Assembly: GCF_900156875.1 (NCBI RefSeq) | Contig: NZ_LT707409.1 | Location: 2,746,627-2,810,626 of the forward strand | Length of the DNA: 64,000 nt | Source of the DNA: Robertmurraya dakarensis | GTDB lineage: Bacteria > Bacillota > Bacilli > Bacillales > Cytobacillaceae | Reading direction: 5' to 3' | Shown here: piece after piece, positions 1-7,478 of the stretch | Position numbering within the stretch: position 1 is the first letter of the stretch | Layout: every line of letters begins with the position of its first letter | The notes under the pieces: model-generated | Told to the model about the DNA's origin: nothing | What the model saw: the letters and a program-made list of their open reading frames with translations, nothing else | Database searches by the model: none | Position numbers and translations under genes: made by a program

Positions 1-900
1 ATCTTCTGGAATGTAGCTGTATGTATGTAATAATTTATTCTCTTTTTGTAGGGCTTTGGCTGCAAAGCTGACAACCGTGCCTGAATCTAATCCGCCGCTT
101 AAATGCGAGCCAACCTTGCCGTGGGTGCGTAATTTTTCACTAACTGACCGTTGAAAAACCTCATGAAAAGCCTCTTCGTATTCTTGATCAGACTTTAATT
201 TCAATTCCCTATCAAGAGATAATTTCCAATATCGATGTAAATGGATATTTCCTTTTTCAATCGTAATAGTGTGCGCTGGCGGAAGTTGATAGATATTTTT
301 GTATACGGTATGATTTACATCAGTAGATTCAACCATTGTGGGTATAGCTAGAAACTCTGCAAGCCACTCTTCATTTAACTTTTTTTCTACGTTTGGTAAT
401 TCAAATAAAGGTTCAATAGTAGTACAAAAAGCAAACCGTGACTGATCTTTATAATAGTAAAGCGTACGTGCACCAGAAAAGTCTCTAGCACCAAATAGGA
501 TTTGTTGATTTTCATCCCAGATCATAAAGCTAAAATCCCCGACTAGATAGTTAGGAGATTCTTTACCCCATTTCTCGTATGCTAGTAATATAAGTTCAGT
601 ATCTGTAATTGTTTCTCGTATAAATCGGGAAACTTGTAAACGTTCAAATATCTCATTTCGATTATCAATTATGGCATCAGCTGTAATAACTATTTTTTTA
701 TCATTAACATATAAAGGATTCTGTTCACCTACAGATTCAGGGGTAATCCATTGGTTGTGACAGAGGAATAATAAGTAATCCTTTTGCCAAGTTTGAACAT
801 TATCTACTGGAATTTCCTCTAAAGCTTTGATTACTTTATTAAAAAGTTCAATATTAACTGGTTCCTTGAGAATATTGTATATTCCAGTAATAGCCGCCAT
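1..900 (-). CDS. Second lasso-peptide cyclase, AsnB-like (partial, C-terminus beyond window)
   Basis: An open frame of 300 codons begins at ATG 900-898 and runs off the left edge without a stop. An AAGGAA ribosome site lies about 10 nt upstream. The protein aligns without gaps over 300 residues to the cyclase encoded at 1247-3202. It has an N-terminal Ntn-like glutaminase fold (about 1-210) and the start of the asparagine-synthetase ATP domain with SGGLDSG at 268-274. Residue 2 is Ala, not the catalytic Cys of glutamine-dependent AsnB, as is usual for lasso cyclases (C proteins) that activate a precursor Asp/Glu with ATP. It lies 211 bp downstream of the precursor gene. Whether it acts on the same precursor is unknown. 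Confidence 0.85.
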   Translation of the reverse strand, partial: MAAITGIYNILKEPVNIELFNKVIKALEEIPVDNVQTWQKDYLLFLCHNQWITPESVGEQNPLYVNDKKIVITADAIIDNRNEIFERLQVSRFIRETITDTELILLAYEKWGKESPNYLVGDFSFMIWDENQQILFGARDFSGARTLYYYKDQSRFAFCTTIEPLFELPNVEKKLNEEWLAEFLAIPTMVESTDVNHTVYKNIYQLPPAHTITIEKGNIHLHRYWKLSLDRELKLKSDQEYEEAFHEVFQRSVSEKLRTHGKVGSHLSGGLDSGTVVSFAAKALQKENKLLHTYSYIPED

Positions 901-1036
901 GTCGTTCGTTCCTTCTTTCAACTATCTTGTATAAGTAATATAGTCATAAATTAAATTATTAGTTGTCCCTAACCAAATTGTGATTTAGAGTTTTGTTATC
1001 TGTAGAATTCCATTTTTTCCTAAATATGGTTTTACA

Positions 1037-1069
1037 AGCCCTTATACATGCTATCCTTGTATAAGGGCT
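1037..1069 (-). terminator. Intercistronic stem-loop after the lasso precursor gene
   Basis: A perfect 12-bp stem (1037-1048 pairs with 1058-1069) encloses a 9-nt loop. It lies about 40 bp after the precursor stop and 137 bp before the second cyclase. There is no clear T-run on either strand, so it is more likely an attenuator or mRNA-stabilising hairpin than a full terminator. RiPP operons often carry such hairpins after the precursor gene to keep its expression above that of the enzymes. Confidence 0.6.
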
Positions 1070-1111
1070 ATGTTTGTTAATTAAATTCGGTAAGCAATTT
1101 TTTGTCTACAC

Positions 1112-1246
1112 TTAACTATGAAATGTTAAATCACCTCTGTCGGTTTCAGCAGGAAATTCTGCATCTGTTCTGTCTCCATATTTTCCAAGCAATGTCATTT
1201 TTACCTCGAGTACTTCTAAAATAGGTTTTTCCCATTCCTTTTTCAC
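1112..1246 (-). CDS. Lasso peptide precursor (paeninodin-like A protein)
   Basis: A 44-codon gene starts with GTG at 1246, directly after the TAA of the upstream cyclase, with a near-perfect AAGGAGGTGAT site inside that cyclase's last codons, so the two genes are probably translationally coupled. The leader (residues 1-19) has the Firmicutes lasso pattern W5-x-x-P8-x-L10-E11-V12-L13 and ends MT-L, with the conserved Thr at -2. The predicted core is residues 20-44, beginning LGKYGDRTD: core Leu1 and Asp9 would form a 9-residue macrolactam ring. The 16-residue tail is acidic and ends in Ser, like paeninodin-type peptides whose terminal Ser can be phosphorylated. Cleavage site and ring are inferred from motif position. 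Confidence 0.85.
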   Translation of the reverse strand: MKKEWEKPILEVLEVKMTLLGKYGDRTDAEFPAETDRGDLTFHS

Positions 1247-3202
1247 TTAATCACCTCCTTCATTTATTTTATTAATAAATCGGTATACAATTAGGCTTCG
1301 CATTAATGTTCTATAATCTGGGTCTGTGTCAAGTGAGACTTGAGGTCCCTTTTCACCTTTTGCAATAGCTTCTCGTAATATTTTTTTATCTAGAAAATCT
1401 AAAATTCTAGTATCAGTACTAAGTATTTTTAACTCTTCTATAAATTTGTCCCATTGAGAAGCCATTCTATGGACCCAATCAGTCCCCTGTACTCCACGAA
1501 TTCGTTGATTGAGCCTGACCGTATCAGGTAAATATGTTTCAGTAGCACGTCGGACAAGAGCACGATCCACTCCATTCTGAACATATTGTTCTTCCGGTAT
1601 CGACAAACAAAAACGCACTACGCGGAGATCATTTGTGGGATCACGCTTCCACATTGAATGCCGTAAGGATAGTTTTGTAATAAGGGTATTACCAGTATTC
1701 CAAGGAAATATATTATTACCTATAAGATTTTTTCTTTCGTCAAAAATATTGGCTGCGGTAATCCATCCTGTGTCGTTAACTCCATATTTTTCAAGTTTTT
1801 CATAGATTGAAGTCCTTTTTGCAAATCCCTTATTTATAAGAGCAGGAAGATAATATCCTGTTTTTTTTTGTGGAATTTTACGAATAACTGGAAATGCTAA
1901 CTTTACAACTGTAGGCAACCTTCTTAGCCTAGCACCTCCTGTCTTAATAGAATATTGATTTAATTCTTGCAATAGTTTAAACCACTTTAATCGTCTTAAC
2001 AGCTTTGCATAATAGTCTAGAGCAGACCCCCAAGAAATAGTAAAATTTCCTCTATCCCCATTTAGGAGTACTCCAATTCCTTCCACCTCAGCACATTCAA
2101 ACACGCCTTTTAGCCAAAACGAATTTTCAAAAAATTTATACGGCATTTCCATAGCTTCAAGCATATCGTCGATTTCCGTATAAGAACTTTTCCCTTCAAA
2201 ATCTAGATAGTGATCGTTTATTCCTCCAGTATATTGAACAGTTGATTTAATGAACGGTCTCTCGTCAGCTAATAAGTGCTTTGGAGTAAAATCAACAAAA
2301 TCCTCCGGAGGAATATAACTAAAGGTGTGCAATATTTTATTTTGCTTTTTCAAGGTTCTTGCTGCAAATCCAACGACTGCGCCAGAATCTAGACCTCCAC
2401 TCAACTGAGATCCAACATTCTTAAATGTACGAAGTCTTGAATCAACAGCCTCCTGAAAAACTTCTTGAAATGCTTCAACATACTCTTCATTAGAACTGAG
2501 TTTTAAACGTTCACCTGTAAAAAAAGAGCCATATCTATTTAATTTTATTTTCCCTTTTGAAATTGTGATGCTATGTGCCGGTGGAACCTGGTCAATATTT
2601 TTATATGGAGTTGTTCTGGCATCTACTGTATCGATAGTTCCCGTAATAGCCAAGTATTCTGCGAGCCATTCCTCATTTAGTTTTTTCTTAACATAGGATA
2701 AAGACAACAATGGAGCAAGTGTAGTACAGAAAGAAAATCGCCCGTTGTCCATGTAATAATAAAGTGTCCGATAACCAGACAGATCCCTTGCCCCAAATAG
2801 CTTTTGTTCTCTCTCATCCCATATCATAAAAGCAAAATCCCCAACCAAAAACTTCGGTGAGTCTTCTCCCCATTTATGATAAGCTAGAAGAATTAACTGA
2901 CTGTCCGTGATTTGTTTTCTGTCTTCTTTATGTATCTGTAATTTTTCAAACAGTTCTTCTCTATTATCAATAATGGCATCAGCTGTTATGGCTAATTGTC
3001 TCTGATAATCATAAAAAGGAAGCTGCTCACCAATTGATTCTGGTGTAATCCATTGTGCATGGCAGCCAAGAAAAACATGATCCTTTTGCCATGTTTGTAC
3101 ATCATCAGCTGGAAACTTACTGAGTGCTTTCATGATTCCTCTACTATATTCAATTGAAATAGGTTCCTTGTTAAAATGAACAATTCCTGCGATTGCACTC
3201 AT
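1247..3202 (-). CDS. Lasso peptide cyclase, asparagine synthetase-like (C protein)
   Basis: 651 aa. ATG 3202-3200 is preferred because AGGAGG lies 5-6 nt upstream; a start 18 nt earlier would overlap that site. An N-terminal glutaminase-like domain (about 1-210) is followed by an Asn_synthase domain with the PP-loop SGGLDSG at 268-274. The nucleophile Cys of true AsnB is absent (the protein begins MSAIAGI), consistent with an ATP-dependent lasso cyclase that does not use glutamine. It is the first gene of the minus-strand operon cyclase-precursor-second cyclase. The B1/B2 leader-binding and protease genes and any kinase or ABC exporter are not in view and would lie left of position 1. Ordinary AsnB is unlikely because of the missing Cys and the adjacent precursor. 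Confidence 0.85.
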   Translation of the reverse strand: MSAIAGIVHFNKEPISIEYSRGIMKALSKFPADDVQTWQKDHVFLGCHAQWITPESIGEQLPFYDYQRQLAITADAIIDNREELFEKLQIHKEDRKQITDSQLILLAYHKWGEDSPKFLVGDFAFMIWDEREQKLFGARDLSGYRTLYYYMDNGRFSFCTTLAPLLSLSYVKKKLNEEWLAEYLAITGTIDTVDARTTPYKNIDQVPPAHSITISKGKIKLNRYGSFFTGERLKLSSNEEYVEAFQEVFQEAVDSRLRTFKNVGSQLSGGLDSGAVVGFAARTLKKQNKILHTFSYIPPEDFVDFTPKHLLADERPFIKSTVQYTGGINDHYLDFEGKSSYTEIDDMLEAMEMPYKFFENSFWLKGVFECAEVEGIGVLLNGDRGNFTISWGSALDYYAKLLRRLKWFKLLQELNQYSIKTGGARLRRLPTVVKLAFPVIRKIPQKKTGYYLPALINKGFAKRTSIYEKLEKYGVNDTGWITAANIFDERKNLIGNNIFPWNTGNTLITKLSLRHSMWKRDPTNDLRVVRFCLSIPEEQYVQNGVDRALVRRATETYLPDTVRLNQRIRGVQGTDWVHRMASQWDKFIEELKILSTDTRILDFLDKKILREAIAKGEKGPQVSLDTDPDYRTLMRSLIVYRFINKINEGGD

Positions 3203-3222
3203 TCTTTTCCTCCTGCCCAAAT

Positions 3223-3318
3223 GTTCCTAATAAAGAACAAAAACTATAAAAAAATAAACTAAAGCTAATTACCTATTGAAAATCCTTTATAAATCACATT
3301 GAGTTCATTATAAAGAAC
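3223..3318. promoter_or_regulatory. Two matching 16-bp imperfect palindromes upstream of the lasso operon
   Basis: GTTCCTAATAAAGAAC at 3223-3238 and GTTCATTATAAAGAAC at 3303-3318 agree at 14 of 16 positions. Both have GTTC/GAAC arms, and they lie exactly 80 bp apart. They sit between the candidate promoter (3378-3406) and the first cyclase start. This is the layout of a paired operator or of repeated leader-RNA elements. The factor is unknown. Confidence 0.45.
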
Positions 3319-3377
3319 AATATATTCTTAATTTACCATGGCTTCTACAAGCTGTCAATCAAATCTTAGATTGTCAT

Positions 3378-3406
3378 TTTATATAACGAATGTATATACA
3401 AGTAAA
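3378..3406 (-). promoter_or_regulatory. Candidate SigA promoter of the lasso operon
   Basis: On the minus strand TTTACT (3406-3401), a 17-bp spacer and TATAAA (3383-3378) make a reasonable vegetative promoter about 175 bp upstream of the cyclase start. The surrounding 3240-3680 region is very AT-rich and holds no other gene that I can support. Confidence 0.45.
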
Positions 3407-3674
3407 AGCTTTTCATCTATTAGTTATAATCCTTTAGCACCAATAAATATGCTTTTATGCCACTTATTATAACAACGCTATAGCTAGAAACCTAGATAAT
3501 TCTTATATAATTTTTCAACAACTTCTACCATTTTTTGAGTTTTGCAAAATGAATTATTATACGACTTCTGCCAGAAGTGCACGAGAAAAAACATTTTAAC
3601 AAAATAACTTTTGGGATATCTGTCTACTTTTGTCGGAATTAGTATTAATTTTTAGATAATTTTGGTATTTTTTC

Positions 3675-3696
3675 CAAAACCACAAAGTAGTATAAT
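3675..3696 (+). promoter_or_regulatory. Candidate promoter of riboswitch-sinI unit
   Basis: A consensus -10 TATAAT lies at 3691-3696, about 45 bp before the riboswitch aptamer. The -35 is weak (TTTTTC at about 3669-3674 with a 16-bp spacer). Confidence 0.4.
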
Positions 3697-3740
3697 TTAA
3701 CTACACGATAATAGTGAAAATTAAAAAAATACAAACTACT

Positions 3741-3822
3741 GACAAAGGCAAACTTGCTGAAAGGTGAGGACGCAAAGTTACAGATCTAAGGTGCGAGGGT
3801 GCTAGGATGGCTGTGCTGCCAC
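3741..3822 (+). ncRNA. Cyclic di-GMP-I (GEMM) riboswitch
   Basis: The segment has the GEMM-I layout: a 5' AAAGGCAAAC block, a first hairpin capped by a GAAA tetraloop (about 3759-3762), the conserved GACGCAAAG (3769-3777), a second arm with TCTAAGG, and a 3' AGGATGGCTG...GCTGCCA closing region that contributes the tetraloop receptor and P1. No terminator stem separates the aptamer from the AGGAGG ribosome site at 3825-3830, so control is probably at translation initiation. The downstream gene encodes a SinI-like protein, which ties second-messenger level to the biofilm switch. The call rests on consensus recognition, not on a covariance-model score. Confidence 0.85.
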
Positions 3823-3838
3823 ATAGGAGGTAAAAAGG

Positions 3839-4003
3839 GTGGCAAATTTTGAGCAACTGGACCAAGAATGGATTGAATTAATGAAAGAAGCAAGAGACTT
3901 AGGCATATCGATTCAAGAGGTAAAAGACTATTTTCAAAGAAACAGCGCTAAGCTGACAGAAAAAGAGGAAGCACTGCCTACCATTCGACTTCTCCCTTCA
4001 TAA
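3839..4003 (+). CDS. sinI: SinI-family anti-repressor, small protein
   Basis: A 54-codon gene starts with GTG at 3839, with AGGAGG 8 nt upstream. Residues 7-36 carry the SinI dimerisation motif: LDQEWIELMKEA, then a helix ISIQEVKDYF, the part that in B. subtilis SinI binds SinR and releases SinR-repressed matrix genes. It is below usual length cut-offs. No sinR is adjacent, unlike in B. subtilis, so this may be a stand-alone paralogue. It is preceded directly by a c-di-GMP riboswitch and followed by a hairpin terminator (4010-4034) and yugO. The SinI fold is well supported; which SinR-like partner it binds is unknown. Confidence 0.8.
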   Translation: MANFEQLDQEWIELMKEARDLGISIQEVKDYFQRNSAKLTEKEEALPTIRLLPS

Positions 4004-4009
4004 AACTTC

Positions 4010-4034
4010 AATACCCTAGAAAGGGTTATTTTTA
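4010..4034 (+). terminator. Rho-independent terminator after sinI
   Basis: ACCCT-AGAA-AGGGT is followed by TATTTTTAT, so most sinI transcripts probably stop before yugO. Confidence 0.65.
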
Positions 4035-4123
4035 TCACCAGTAAATTTAGCATTCCTTCGTTTAGCCTCCCCCACAAATGACCAAGATGGTAATAGAAAT
4101 TTTAAGTCTTGGAGTGAGAGGCC

Positions 4124-5119
4124 ATGTCGCACCATTTTTATCATATTTTTGCACGTCTGCCGATGTTTTTTCGAATATTGTTGATGGCCTTAACAGTCAT
4201 TCTAACTCTCGGTATCATCGTTACGTTTATTGAACCAGAAACGTTTCACACCATTTTCGACGGAATCTGGTGGGCAATTATCACGGCGTCTACCGTTGGG
4301 TACGGAGATATTGTACCGCAAACGACAGCTGGGAAAATTACAGGGATCGTGCTGATTTTTTTCGGAGCTGGCTTTCTCTCAGCTTATCTTATTTCACTTG
4401 CGACATCAGCGGTGACAAGACAGACTGATTTTCTGGAGGGAAAAGTGGCGTTTAAAGGAAAAGATCATATTGTCATTATCGGCTGGAATGAGCGATCCCG
4501 TGAAGTTATACATAAATTCTTAGAATTCCATTACAAAGGATCGATTGTCTTAATTGACGAGACGTTGAAAAAGAACCCTTTCTCTGATTACCATGTGCAA
4601 TTTATTCAGGGAAGATCCCATACCGATCAGACCCTGTTGAAGGCTAATATTGAGGATGCTTCAAAGGTGCTCATTACAGCTGATCAAAATCGTGATGAAT
4701 TGCAGGCAGATATGAATACGATTCTTACCTTGCTAGCCATTAAAGGCTGTAACAACACGGTTCCTTGTGTCGTTGAGGTGCTTACTGCGGAGCAAGCCGC
4801 AAATGCGAAAAGAGCGGGTGCGGATATTGTCATTCAATCGAATAACATAACAAGTTCGGTTATGTTGAACAGCTTAAAAACTGAGGGCCGTGTAGAATCA
4901 CTGCTGAGTTTGCTTGAGCAATTAGATGGAAGCAGAATTGTTTCCCGTTCTTCAGAACCATTTATCAACAAGAAGTTTAACGATGCCAGTAAGATTTTAT
5001 TGGAGGAAGACTCGATTTTATTAGGGATAAAAAGAGGAGCAAACACGACTGTGAATCCTCCCCCAGATTTTATCATTAAAGATCACGATGTACTTATCGT
5101 CATCACACCTGCATCATAG
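4124..5119 (+). CDS. yugO: Potassium channel with RCK/TrkA domains, YugO
   Basis: 331 aa. Two membrane segments (about 15-36 and 70-95) flank a pore helix with the K+ selectivity filter TVGYGD at 57-62. A cytoplasmic TrkA-N/RCK NAD-binding domain (about 112-230) and a TrkA-C-like domain (about 250-331) follow. In B. subtilis YugO is the K+ channel behind electrical signalling in biofilms, and its operon is under SinR control. Here the usual mstX (mistic) gene is not upstream; a SinI-like gene is. An RBS GGAG lies 10 nt before the ATG. It ends one base before the convergent yugN stop. Confidence 0.92.
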   Translation: MSHHFYHIFARLPMFFRILLMALTVILTLGIIVTFIEPETFHTIFDGIWWAIITASTVGYGDIVPQTTAGKITGIVLIFFGAGFLSAYLISLATSAVTRQTDFLEGKVAFKGKDHIVIIGWNERSREVIHKFLEFHYKGSIVLIDETLKKNPFSDYHVQFIQGRSHTDQTLLKANIEDASKVLITADQNRDELQADMNTILTLLAIKGCNNTVPCVVEVLTAEQAANAKRAGADIVIQSNNITSSVMLNSLKTEGRVESLLSLLEQLDGSRIVSRSSEPFINKKFNDASKILLEEDSILLGIKRGANTTVNPPPDFIIKDHDVLIVITPAS

Positions 5120-5518
5120 CTATTCATTTAACAATGTTACTTCAAGCTCGGACACTAACGCTTTCCCTGCGTCAATATATTGATAAGGAACTTCTGCGTC
5201 CTTGTCGATTGGTTCCTGGAACTGGTTAAGGGTACCGGCATCGTCGACCTCTTCGTCTATGCCTACCTCGTACACATGAGAGAGTAAGAAAGGACGCCCG
5301 AGCTCTACGGTACAGTTTCTAGAATCGAGCTGACCATCAACCGCCCGAAATGGCAACCGTACAAACTGGTAACCATTTTCATCGTTTAACTTGTAATCGA
5401 AATAACCGTGATCGTAGTCCCAATTACCTCCAATCGAATAACCAAGCGGTTTCAAGTACTGTTCGAGCTTATACAAATCAAATTGTCTGCCTTCTACTTT
5501 TGAAGGAATCTCAATCAT
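5120..5518 (-). CDS. yugN: YugN-like family protein
   Basis: 132 aa from ATG 5518-5516, chosen because AAAGGGG lies 8 nt upstream; an earlier TTG would overlap that site. It is a soluble acidic protein of the YugN family, with no membrane segment or known catalytic motif. Function is unknown. The family is recognised from the sequence and from its conserved place beside yugO and pgi. Its stop codon abuts the yugO stop with no gap. Confidence 0.85.
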   Translation of the reverse strand: MIEIPSKVEGRQFDLYKLEQYLKPLGYSIGGNWDYDHGYFDYKLNDENGYQFVRLPFRAVDGQLDSRNCTVELGRPFLLSHVYEVGIDEEVDDAGTLNQFQEPIDKDAEVPYQYIDAGKALVSELEVTLLNE

Positions 5519-5620
5519 GACAGCAACCCCTTTCAAGCTTTTGGCTTAGTTTCCCCCAAAAAAAGAGTGTTAGTCTTTAAAAAGTAACGGGTTCGAAAAT
5601 ACAGGTTAAATAACTTACAA

Positions 5621-5917
5621 AAAGCATGGCAAGAAAAATCTGCCATGCCTTTTAGGCGTAGAATTTACCGTTAAAGTATAGTGGGGAGGCTTAATAGGCA
5701 GAAATAAATGGAGAAATTCCGCTTATCCTTTCTAATTAAGGTAAAATCCAATGATTTGGACCATATAACGGGAAAATTTGCCCTTATTGTTAAGGAAATA
5801 TCGGTATTTCCCAAAATAAGCGGAATTCTTCCGCTTATTTTTCAAACACGATTAGATTTTAATTTGTCCAAAACATTGATACAGAAATAGGGTGAGAAAA
5901 TCACTTTCTCACCCCAT
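5621..5917. repeat. Copy 1 of a ~300-bp dispersed intergenic repeat
   Basis: This stretch between yugN and pgi reads, in reverse complement, like 61333-61632. By hand, 116 of 140 ungapped positions match between 5849-5710 (reversed) and 61393-61532, and similarity continues to both ends. The element is bounded by hairpins: GCATGGCA/TGCCATGC at 5624-5648 and GGGTGAGAAA/TTTCTCACCC at 5890-5914. Inside it holds a 13-bp perfect inverted repeat (5813-5825 with 5829-5841) containing TTCCGCTTATTTT. It carries no convincing gene. The second hairpin also serves as the pgi terminator. Confidence 0.75.
5890..5914 (-). terminator. Terminator of pgi, at the edge of the repeat
   Basis: A 10-bp stem GGGTGAGAAA/TTTCTCACCC lies about 40 bp past the pgi stop on the minus strand. 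The same hairpin recurs at the matching end of the second repeat copy. Confidence 0.65.
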
Positions 5918-5952
5918 TTGCAAGTACTTATTTCTTCAAAAAGACAAACAAA

Positions 5953-7302
5953 TTATTTCAACCGCTTCTCCAACTCCGCCTTCTTCTCTTCAAACCCAGG
6001 CTTGCCGAGCAGCGCAAACATATTCACTTTATAAGCTTCAACCCCAGGCTGATCGAACGGATTAACTCCCAATAAATAACCGCTCATCGCACATGCTTTT
6101 TCAAAAAAGTAAACTAGGTAGCCGAATGTGTACTCATCAAGTTTCGGGATGGATACAATCAGGTTCGGCACTCCGCCGTCCGTATGGGCGAGCAGCGTTC
6201 CTTCAAACGCTTTGTTATTGACAAAATCGATTGTTTTTCCAGCGAGATAGTTCAAGCCATCGAGATCGTTTTCCGTTTTTTCAATGGTTAGTTCGTGACG
6301 TGGATTTTCCACTTTAATGATCGTTTCAAATAAGTCACGGCGACCTTCTTGAACATACTGACCTAATGAATGAAGGTCGGTTGAGAAATTAGCAGATGCT
6401 GGAAAAATTCCCTTTTGATCCTTTCCTTCGCTTTCACCAAACAGCTGCTTCCACCATTCTGAAAAATATTGAAGACCTGGCTCATAATTGATGAGCATTT
6501 CAATACTTTTTCCTTTGTTCAGTAAAATGTTACGAACAGCTGCGTACTGATAAGCAAGGTTATTTTCAAGTTCTGATTCGCTGAACTCCTCACGGGCATC
6601 AGCCGCACCCTTCATCATCGCTTCAATATCAGCACCGCTCGCCGCAATTGGCAGAAGTCCAACCGCAGTTAACACCGAATATCTGCCACCCACATCGTCG
6701 GGGATAATAAACGATTCATAGCCTTCTTCATTGGCGAGTGTTTTAAGAGCACCTCGAGCTTGATCAGTCGTGGCATAAATGCGTTTCCGAGCTTCCTCCG
6801 CACCGTATTTTTCTTCTAACATTTTGCGGAAAATCCGGAAAGCAATTGCTGGCTCTGTAGTCGTCCCAGATTTTGAAATCACATTCACAGAAAAATCTTT
6901 TCCTTCCAACAGGTCCATGACATCTCTCATATAAGTGGAGCTGATGTTATTCCCAACAAAAATGATTTGAGGTGTTGTCCGCTTTTCTTTCGGAAGAGCA
7001 TTATAAAAGCTATGCTGCAGCATTTCAATCGCAGCACGCGCCCCTAAGTAAGAACCGCCAATTCCAATCACCAATAAAACGTCAGAGTCACCTTTTATCT
7101 TTTCTGCCGCTTTTTGGATTCTTGAAAATTCCTCTTTATCATAATCAACCGGAAGGTCAATCCAGCCTAAATAATCACTTCCCGCTCCTGTTTGTTCATG
7201 CAGGGAGTGGTGAGCCACTTTAACGAAATCTCTCATATATTCAATTTCATGTTCTCCAAAAAAGGATAGTGCCTTCGAGTAATCAAAACGCAACTTTGTC
7301 AT
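5953..7302 (-). CDS. pgi: Glucose-6-phosphate isomerase
   Basis: 449 aa, full length for the Bacillus enzyme. It interconverts glucose-6-phosphate and fructose-6-phosphate in glycolysis and gluconeogenesis, in the cytoplasm. Two SIS folds are visible: [16 protein letters not shown] at about 80-95 and [16 protein letters not shown] at about 140-155 in the phosphate-binding site, and the [14 protein letters not shown] region carrying conserved catalytic residues at about 300. GGAGGATC precedes the ATG. It is monocistronic with the hairpin at 5890-5914. Confidence 0.97.
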   Translation of the reverse strand: MTKLRFDYSKALSFFGEHEIEYMRDFVKVAHHSLHEQTGAGSDYLGWIDLPVDYDKEEFSRIQKAAEKIKGDSDVLLVIGIGGSYLGARAAIEMLQHSFYNALPKEKRTTPQIIFVGNNISSTYMRDVMDLLEGKDFSVNVISKSGTTTEPAIAFRIFRKMLEEKYGAEEARKRIYATTDQARGALKTLANEEGYESFIIPDDVGGRYSVLTAVGLLPIAASGADIEAMMKGAADAREEFSESELENNLAYQYAAVRNILLNKGKSIEMLINYEPGLQYFSEWWKQLFGESEGKDQKGIFPASANFSTDLHSLGQYVQEGRRDLFETIIKVENPRHELTIEKTENDLDGLNYLAGKTIDFVNNKAFEGTLLAHTDGGVPNLIVSIPKLDEYTFGYLVYFFEKACAMSGYLLGVNPFDQPGVEAYKVNMFALLGKPGFEEKKAELEKRLK

Positions 7303-7420
7303 CCTTGATCCTCCTAAATTCTATGTATTCTTTTACACTCTAAACAATCTTTGCTCCGTAATCAAGAAACCCTGATATTGTAAGCGTGTCCAATTAAAGA
7401 CATTATTTTACATACTATTT

Positions 7421-7457
7421 AAAAATAAAAATAACGTGCCGAAACGACACGTTATTT
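7421..7457 (-). terminator. Terminator of the alcohol dehydrogenase gene
   Basis: A 12-bp stem (7430-7441 with 7445-7456, containing AATAACGTG) is followed on the minus strand by TTTATTTTT. Confidence 0.8.
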
Positions 7458-7478
7458 CTACAATAATGACGATTTCAC

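Noticed and set aside
1247..3202. Ordinary asparagine synthetase (AsnB)
   Set aside because: The N-terminal glutaminase Cys is missing in both copies and a lasso-type precursor gene sits between them.
5708..5890. 60-aa open frame in the intergenic repeat
   Set aside because: It lies wholly inside the repeat element, overlaps its palindromes and terminator, has no ribosome site and resembles no protein.
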